Shown: piece after piece, positions 57,544 through 64,000 of the stretch
Numbering within the stretch: position 1 is the first letter of the stretch
Layout: every line of letters starts with the position of its first letter
NCBI RefSeq assembly: GCF_018294505.1
Contig: NC_057802.1
Span: 308,190,961-308,254,960, forward strand
Direction of reading: 5' to 3'
DNA: 64,000 nt
Source: Triticum aestivum
Taxonomy: Eukaryota > Streptophyta > Magnoliopsida > Poales > Poaceae
Position numbers and translations under genes: made by a program
The notes under the pieces: model-generated
What the model was told of the DNA's origin: nothing
What the model saw: only the letters and a program-made list of their open reading frames with translations
Databases searched by the model: none

Positions 57544-58932
57544 AACAGATAGTTTTGTGATAGGATAATTCGTAACGGGTAACAAGTAACAAGTGTAACA
57601 ATGGTGCAACTAGGTGTCCCAATCCTTCTTGTAGCAAAGGACAAGCCTGGACGAACTCTTATATGAAGCAAAAGTGCTCCCGAGGACACATGGGAATTAT
57701 TGTCAAGCTAGTTTTTATCATTCTCATATGATTCACGTTCGTTACTTTGATAATTTGATATGTGGGTGGACCGGTGCTTGGGTGGCGCCCTTACTTGGAC
57801 AAGCCTCCCACTTATGATTAAACCCTCTCGCAAGCATCTGCAACTACAAAAGAAGAATTAAGATAAATCTAACCATAGCATGAAACATATGGATCCAAAT
57901 CAGCCCCTTACGAAGCAACGCATAAACTAGGGTTTAAGCTTCTGTCACTCTAGCAACCCATCATCTACTTATTACTTCCCAATGCCTGACCCTAGGCCCA
58001 AACAATGGTGAAGTGTCATGTAGTCGACATTCACATAACACCACTAGAGGAAAGACAACATACATCTCATCAAAATATCGAACGAATACCAAATTCACAT
58101 GATTACTTATAACAAGACATCTCCCATGTCCTTAGGAACAAACATGACTACTCACAAAGCATATACATGTTCATAATCAGAGGAGTAATAATTATCATTA
58201 AGGATCTGAACATATGATCTTCCACCGAATAAACCAACTAGCATCAACTACAAGGAGTAATCAACGCTACTAGCAATCCACAGGTACCAATCTGAGGTTT
58301 TGAGACAAAGATCAGATACAAGAGATGAACTAGGTTTTGAGAGGAGATGGTGCTGCTGAAGATGTTGATGGAGATTGACCCCCTCTCGATGACAAGATCG
58401 TTGGTGATGACGCTGGCTTCGATTTCCACCTCCGAGAGGGAAGTTTCCTCGGCAGAACAGCTCCTCCGGAGCCCTAGATTGGTTCTACCCAAGTTCCGCC
58501 TCGAGACGGCCGCGCTTCGTCCCGAAAGCTCTCTCCTCATTTTTTCCAGGTCAAAACACATCATATAGCAGAAGATGGGCATCGAAGGCCTGCCAGGGGG
58601 CCCACAAGCCAGGGGGCGTGCCCAGGGGGTAGGGCGCCCCCCACCCTTGTGGCTACCTGGTGGGTACCCTATGGTACTTTCTTCGCCCAATATTTTTTAT
58701 ATATTCCAAAATAATTCTTCGTAAATTGTCAGGACTTTTGGAGTTGTGCAGAATAGGTCTCTCAGATTTGCTCGTTTTCCAGTCCAGAATTCCAGCTGCG
58801 GGCATTCTCCCTCTTCATGTAAACCTTGTAAAATAAGAGAGAAAAGGCATAAGTATTGTACCATAATGTGTAATAACAGCCCATAATGCAATAAATATCA
58901 ATATAAAAGCATGATGCAAAATGGATGTATCA
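57544..58932 (-). repeat. Athila 5' LTR, outer 1389 bp
   Basis: Continues the LTR broken at 50790 (57539-57543 repeats TCGGT). The minus-strand start TGATACATCCATTTTGCATC is at 58932. Rejoined length is about 1.52 kb, normal for this type. The ORF at 58244-58690 lies in the GC-rich part of the LTR and is not supported. Confidence 0.88.
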
Positions 58933-59184
58933 CTACTCACGTCCCACGTTCACGGGGCGATAACTGCCATTACATTAGCTTCCCCGCCCCTGGTGCTTCC
59001 GCCACGTGCATTGCATGCATTGCGCAGGGTTTGTGGCAGATGCGGAGGGTGCGGGAATGAGCGCAATGGATTGGCGCAGGGGGTCGGCCTTATTACACGA
59101 GCCGTTGATGGCGCGGGGAGCCGGATTGGCACAGCGGGGCGGTTGCATTCCCTGAGTGAGGAGCCAGCCCCCGTCCCCGTTTGC

Positions 59185-59194
59185 CTATAAAAGG
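59185..59194 (+). promoter_or_regulatory. TATA box of B3-like gene copy 2
   Basis: CTATAAAAGG, 75 bp before the ATG at 59260, with the same surrounding words as at 3288-3298. It lies on the strand opposite to the retrotransposon's own transcription. Confidence 0.6.
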
Positions 59195-59259
59195 GGACGT
59201 GGGCGAGGTGTTGGCTCACATCTATCTCTTCCTCCTTTCTTCTGATATTGCTTTCCATC

Positions 59260-59918
59260 ATGGTGAAGGGAAGAGGACGCAGCAACACCCCACTAGCAGC
59301 GACGAGGGCTTCTGCTCGACAGTGCCTCCCTCCTCCTATTAGGGATGCGGAAGTGGAGCCCGCCATGAGGGGAGGCGGGAGAGGACGGGGACGTGGTTGT
59401 CGCGACGCTCGGGGCCGAGGAGGACGGGGCGGTGCGTTGATCATACCTCCTCCGGCCGTCCAGGACCCGAACGAAGGCCACGTCGGGAACCAGCCGCTGG
59501 AGTTCATTGTCAAACTGCGAGGGCCTCCGCGCAGTCGTCTTCGGCTCCCCAATCCATTTGCGAGGGTGATGGAGCTTGAGCAGCCGTCGGGGCTGAGGCT
59601 GCACATGAGGGGCTGATGTAATGGCAGCATGCGGGCGGATGTGGAGTTCCCCACTCCTCATGTCATGCTTCTCCGGCGCGGTTGGAAGACTTTTGCTCGT
59701 GCCCACAGCTTGGCAGCCAGGCACGTCCTCCATTTCAAGTTAATGGATGCCACCCTGCTCTCCGTCAAAGTCTTCGGACGCTTGGGGCTCGCTTAGGGTG
59801 CTACGCGGAGAGCTCGACTGACGACAAAAGCTCCTCCTTGAGTGATAGCAACGAGGAGGACAGTGACGGCGATGATGATGGCGCTGATGGGGAGGACGAC
59901 GGCTCCGACTCTGGCTGA
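59260..59918 (+). pseudogene. B3-like DNA-binding domain gene, retroelement-borne copy 2 (broken)
   Basis: ATG at 59260 (MVKGRGR), TGA at 59916-59918, about 219 codons. The N-terminus is Arg/Gly-rich (RGGGRGRGRG), a possible nucleic-acid-binding or nuclear-localisation stretch. The B3-like domain follows (LRLPNPF, GWKTFARAH, LLSVKVFG), then an acidic Asp/Glu/Ser tail. Two lesions: a TGA at about 59614, where copy 1 has a Cys codon, and a 1-bp deletion near 59785, after which the frame is restored only by reading another phase. The lesions differ from those of copy 1, so a whole gene existed in their ancestor. B3 assignment is by motif order, not by a search. Confidence 0.62.
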
Positions 59919-61068
59919 ACACCAGCCGCACCATCACCGCCAGGCAGCGGCACCACCATCTGCACCGACATCTCCTCTCTAGAAAGGCAATTTGCCGGGG
60001 AGTTGGATGCGGAGGTGTGGATGGTGTCTCCGGTTCCTCCAGCAGCCTTCCAGCTGGGCCCCGGCAGGCTTCCTCATGGGCTCTGGCTTCATTCGCCCTA
60101 CCGCGTCCTGCTAGCTCTGGTGGCGGTGGCCAGTGTACCGTGTCCGCCTCTCTCTTCACCATCACCTTCGTCCGCGCCCTCCCAACCTTGTTAGGCTCCG
60201 TCACACGAGCCCTGACAGGGTCAGCCTGGGCTTCTGCCCGTGCGCTCCTTTTGCCCTCTTCACCTCCCACCGTAGTTCCTAGGAGGAGAGGGACAAGAAA
60301 GGGATTACGGGGCACTTATCTTTTTTCAGTCTAAAATGTGTAGGTACTCGCCAAACTTTAGTTTAAAATATGTAATCTTCTTTATCCATGTTTGTGTCCG
60401 GTAAGATCTGTACTTGCTTATCCGCATATTAATGAAAAAAGATGAGCCTTGCCGGGTTCTTATGCATGTACCATGTCCATGCAGAGGGGAGATGCCTCTA
60501 TACGTTTAAGTAAACAAGTTTCCTCCGGCAAGCTATCCTGCCGGTGACTTTCGTTTGTTGCCGCGGGGCTTGGCTTGTCGGGCATAAAACTATGGAAAGG
60601 GACCAGCTCCTCGTCGAACCTCCTCCGTCAAAGGCCACTACAACCACCTTGCCGAAGCAACATTCGGGACAAAGGATGGGAGAACTTATGTTTCGAAGGT
60701 GATGAGGTTTTCATATGCTCAAAATTTTACTTTACAGAACCTGTATGGATAAGAAGGAACTTATCTGTTTGGCTTGTTGGGGACCGATATGTAGGCTTGT
60801 CTTCATTTCTTCTCTTCGGGACTGGGTCCACGGCAAGAGCCCTGCAGTTAAGTGCAGAGGAAAACAATGCTACATATGCCCTTATCTACATGATCATGTG
60901 ATGCTCATGCTATGCTTATGCATGCATGCAAGTTTTTGGGGCCCCTAGCGCTTCGTTTATTTATTTGTTACTCAGGGTCTGCGCCTGGCTTTGTACAAAG
61001 GGTTACATGCAACATCGGCAAGGCTTGTACAAAAGGGTGGCTGTCGGGCAGGGCCCGACAGCCGCGCC
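59919..61068. other. Spacer between the B3-like gene and the integrase end
   Basis: Homologous to 1658-2580 inverted up to about 60850, so it is part of the element and includes the gene's likely 3' untranslated region. Open frames on both strands (for example 59740-60315 - and 60017-60334 +) are not kept in the left copy and are not called. Confidence 0.5.
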
Positions 61069-62508
61069 TTACGGGTCCATGAGTTTTGCAACTGAATGCC
61101 ATCTCTGGTCTCCAAACGGACTGGGCCAGGTCTGGTGACTCGTACTACCTGGTAAGGGGCCTTTCCACTTTGGCGTCAACTTGTTTGTACCCTTGGCGGA
61201 CTGAATGCGCCTAAGGACAAGGTCGCCTTCCTCAATGCTCCGGGCATGAACCCTGCGGCCGTGATAGCGACGCAGGGCTTGCTGGTAGTGTGTAGCACGC
61301 GCAGCAGCCCGGAGATGGTTCTCCTCAAGTAGCACAGCGTCGTCACGCCGGTGTTGTTCTTGCGCTAACTCGAGGTGACCCATATATGAGTTTCGTGGGA
61401 TCACTTCTTCTGCCCCATAGACTAGGGAGAAGGGAGTCTGGCTGGTAGCTCGATTTGGTGTCGTACGGAGGGACCAAAGAACCACCAGCAACTCGCCGAT
61501 CCATCGCCTGCCACATTTCTATAGCCTATCAAATGTTCTTGTCTTGAGTCCTTGCAGCACTTCAGTGTTCGCCCTCTCAGCTTGTGCGTTGCTTCTGGGA
61601 TGGGCAACAGAGGCAAATGAGACCTTGCTTCTGAGGGCATGAACGTATTGCATGAAGGCGCTACTTGTAAATTGGGTGCCATTGTCAGTGATGACTCTGG
61701 CGGGTATTCTGAAACGGCACACCAATCCTTTCAAGAACTTGATAGTTGACTGTGCGGTCACCTTCCTCATGGGCTCCACTTTCGGCCACTTTGTAAACTT
61801 GTCGATGGCAATGTACAAGAATTCAAAGCCCCCGGTAGCACGGGGAAAGGGGCCCAAGATGTCGAGCCCCCAAACCGAAAATGGCCATGACAAAGGGATC
61901 GTCTAGAGAGCTTGAGCACGCTGATGGATATTCTTGGAGTGGAACTGGCAGGCTTCACATCTGGTGACTAGCTCAATTGCATGTTGGAGGGCCATAGGCC
62001 AGTAGAAACCTTGCCGGAAAGCTTTTCCAACCAGGGTCCTTGATCCAATATGGGAGCCGCACATGCCTTTGTGTATCTCTGCCAACATGTCCTTCCCTTC
62101 TTCCTGGCAAATGCACTTCAATTTCACGTCGTTGGGCCTCCTTCTGTATAGCGTGTTGTTAACGAACTGATACATGTTGGCCCTCTGGGCTGCTCTTTTA
62201 GCTTCTTCTTGCTCTTCGGGAAGTTCTCCTGTTTTGAGGTAATGGACTATGTGTCGTGCCCAAGTTGGAGCCTGGGGCTCGACAACAAGGATCAGCGGCA
62301 CCTCCTCGTTCACGGGAGCACATGCCTCAACCGCAAAGACTGGTAGTTCGGCGGGAGGGTGCTGCTCACCGAGCGGAGGGGAGTTGTTCCCGCCAAGCCC
62401 TCTGGCCACGGCCCCCGCGCTGGCTGTCGCGGAGGGGACTGCACCGTAGGAGTGGCCCCTTCGGTACGACCAGTGGCTCGAGCCGTTGTCGGCGCCTGTG
62501 AAGGCCAT
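61069..62508 (-). pseudogene. Tat-lineage integrase region
   Basis: Three frames in order: a zinc-binding region (HKGMCGSH followed by CEACQ, within 61903-62508), the integrase core with intact catalytic words GLDILGPF, ITDNGTQF and the Glu in NAQAERANTE (61519-61893), and the C-terminal domain (61069-61491). Short gaps and frame changes separate them. RT, RNase H and protease are absent: the N-terminal sequence at 62508 is preceded directly by gag-like sequence. Confidence 0.8.
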
Positions 62509-62522
62509 GGCGGGCCTGCTCG

Positions 62523-63121
62523 CTATGATCGTCCCGCCTCAGCGAAACCAATCAAGCTCTGAATGGTGGCTCTCCACTCATCCATTTGATCGGCCACTGG
62601 CGGAAATCTCAACAGGAGTTGGGCCCGCGCTATGGCTTCCGAAGCGGTGCTTTGCATAGATGACGACACAGATCTTGACGTCGCCTGGCTTCTGATGGTG
62701 CCGGTAGTGGCGGCGTCGTGTTCTTGTTGCCACAAGCCGATCGCCAGGGTGGCGTGGCGACAAGGTAGATGCGCTTGGGGATTGCTGACCCATTCGGCGC
62801 ATTGTCTTGGTTAACTTGCCCTGGGGATGGCGCGAGCCCCGTGGTCGCACCCGTAGCAGGGGCAGCTAGAGGGTTGCGATTCGCACCAGAGCGAGCGCCA
62901 TCCCTGCGGTTGCGTCCTTCAATGAGGTGGAGGGGCGGATATGGAATGTTCTCCCCACCCGCATCTTGTGGAGCATGGCCGCTAGGATGCTGTTGACGCT
63001 GTCCTCCCCCGGCGCCTTCTGCACCCGCTTCGGCCGCAGGGGGAACGATGATGGCGGCGCCGCCTGCGCCGGCCACGTCCCCCGCGGCGCCCACGCCCCC
63101 GTGCGTCCCCATAGCCCCCAT
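62523..63121 (-). pseudogene. Tat-lineage gag N-terminal remnant
   Basis: Gly/Ala/Pro-rich low-complexity N-terminus from ATG 63121, then a basic region and a frame change near 62630-62740. No zinc knuckle is seen. It sits immediately upstream of the integrase piece, so an internal deletion of several kb is inferred. The gag call rests on position; sequence support is weak. Confidence 0.45.
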
Positions 63122-63277
63122 GGCATCAGTGGCAGCATGCGTGGGGGCCTTCGAGGTGGACGGGTGAGCCGTAGCGCCGGACTTTTTCTTGGGTTGTAAT
63201 CAAATCGGAAGTTGTTGATTGCTTCTAAGAAAGCTCTTGTAGAACTGAATGAAAAGAATAAGAACATGAACAAAGTT

Positions 63278-64000
63278 GAAGAAAAGTATACCTCGATGTA
63301 TATTCAAATTAATTAGAGAAGTGTGCAAATCCACACCAAACTTTATTCGTGTTTACCCCCATCGTACTCTTCAATAACCTGAAACACCTAGATATAAAAT
63401 CCACACGGCATGCCAGGAAGTAAAAAACACATAACCTATAAAAGTTATTTACTTGTAGACATATTGGAAAGCACCCAAAATTCTCAATTCCTCATGTGTT
63501 GCTTTATCCCCTAGAATTCTGAGAGCATCCGTACAACTTTTCCAAACCACCAAACTCCAAGTCTTTGTAACCCGCACCCATAAATCAATGAGCATTGTCA
63601 TCAGTTGTATCCGATGAAGAGGGGTCTATCTAAAGAACAAATTTAAATAGAGCAGGTGGCTCCTCCAAAACTTGAAACATAATTGACTTGGTGGGTGCCC
63701 TAATGAGCAAAAGTAGTCCTTATATGGAATTCACAGCTAGCAACATACCAGGGATGGAGACGGATAAATCTCATTGCAGGGGGTGGCGACGGAGGGCTGC
63801 ACTAGTGACAACCTTGACAACATCAAGCAGCGGTGAACTCGGCGAGTGCAGCAACATGGGCCATGCTATCCCACCCGTAAGGGTGCTGGCGAGAAGCAAC
63901 ATGCCTCCTCTCTGTGACCTCCACCACTTGTAGTGTCCACCTCTCTTCCCTATCACCGTTTGACGACCATGTCGTCCGTTCCCAACTGACCTCCGGGAAC
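63278..64000. other. Unassigned sequence
   Basis: About 720 bp that I cannot assign. Moderately AT-rich to about 63700, then GC-richer. Short ORFs (63688-63933 +, 63771-63956 - ) overlap on opposite strands and show no motif. It may be older repeat or the flank of the Tat element. Confidence 0.4.

Larger units (their letters stand above)
45744..58932 (-). mobile_element. Autonomous-type Athila-lineage Gypsy element (Sabrina/WHAM-like), decayed, interrupted
   Basis: On the minus strand: 5' LTR (58932-57544 joined to 50790-50659), tRNA-Asp primer site, gag-pol (50552-45755). The 3' tail and 3' LTR are deleted at 45743/45744. The element at 50791-57538 splits the LTR. The LTR (TGATACATCCATTTTGCATC) is of a well-known Triticeae type, but the family name is tentative. 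The right flank is CTACT (58933-58937), inside the Tat element, its insertion target. Confidence 0.85.
58933..63277 (-). mobile_element. Tat-lineage Gypsy element with antisense B3-like gene, both ends missing
   Basis: On the minus strand a gag piece (63121-62523), integrase (62508-61069), spacer, then the antisense B3-like gene region (60334-58938). The 3' LTR would lie left of 58933 but was separated by the Athila insertion and the 45743 deletion. No clear 5' LTR is seen; the right edge near 63277 is approximate. 58938-60850 is homologous to the left Tat copy. Confidence 0.65.

Noticed and set aside
58244..58690. 148-codon minus-strand ORF
   Set aside because: Lies wholly in the Athila LTR and starts in its GC-rich part. 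No conserved motif.
59740..60315. 191-codon minus-strand ORF opposite the end of the B3-like gene
   Set aside because: The corresponding frame in the left Tat copy has several stops and frame changes. Composition-driven open frame.

Overview
This 64 kb window is intergenic plant DNA made almost entirely of nested LTR retrotransposons. I see no convincing host gene, rRNA or tRNA. The repeat types point to a Triticeae grass (wheat, Aegilops, barley or relative): a Copia element with the Angela/BARE/WIS-type LTR start TGTTGGAAATATGCCCTAG, Athila-lineage Gypsy elements primed by tRNA-Asp, a Tekay/Del-type chromovirus, and Tat-lineage Gypsy pieces. Family names below are lineage recognitions from memory; no library search was run.

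Layout, left to right. 1-1657: 3' end and truncated LTR of an Athila-type Gypsy (+). 1658-6857: 3' half of a Tat-lineage Gypsy (+) with a broken antisense B3-like gene, split by a solo Copia LTR, then the Tat 3' LTR. 6858-18463: chromovirus (-) with an extra ORF0-like gene, a decayed gag-pol with chromodomain, and two LTRs alike in one half and different in the other. 18708-22999: non-autonomous Athila-type element (-) with an orphan ORF and a duplicated primer binding site. 23000-24119: fragment of another Gypsy LTR. 24120-37695: old, decayed Copia whose 5' LTR was split by a second non-autonomous Athila-type element (24617-31213) carrying a homologue of the orphan ORF. 37696-45743: young Angela-type Copia with an uninterrupted 1326-residue gag-pol but an altered integrase catalytic residue; its 3' LTR is cut off. 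45744-58932: autonomous-type Athila element (-), decayed, whose LTR is split by a third non-autonomous element (50791-57538). 58933 to about 63277: Tat-lineage element (-) with a second copy of the antisense B3-like gene and a gag-integrase remnant lacking protease, RT and RNase H. The last ~0.7 kb is unassigned.

How it fits together: target-site duplications and LTR continuity give a relative history. The old Copia came before the 24617 insertion and before the Angela insertion. The Athila element inserted into the right-hand Tat copy and was later itself interrupted by 50791-57538. Deletions near 1657, 18708 and 45743 removed the missing ends. The three non-autonomous Athila-type elements share a 3' non-coding module and tRNA-Asp priming while differing in LTRs and in whether they carry the orphan ORF or a gag remnant, which suggests parasitism on shared autonomous partners. 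The most interesting signals are the two antisense B3-like genes with their own TATA boxes, the orphan ORF family, the hybrid chromovirus LTR and the catalytically altered but full-length Angela polyprotein.
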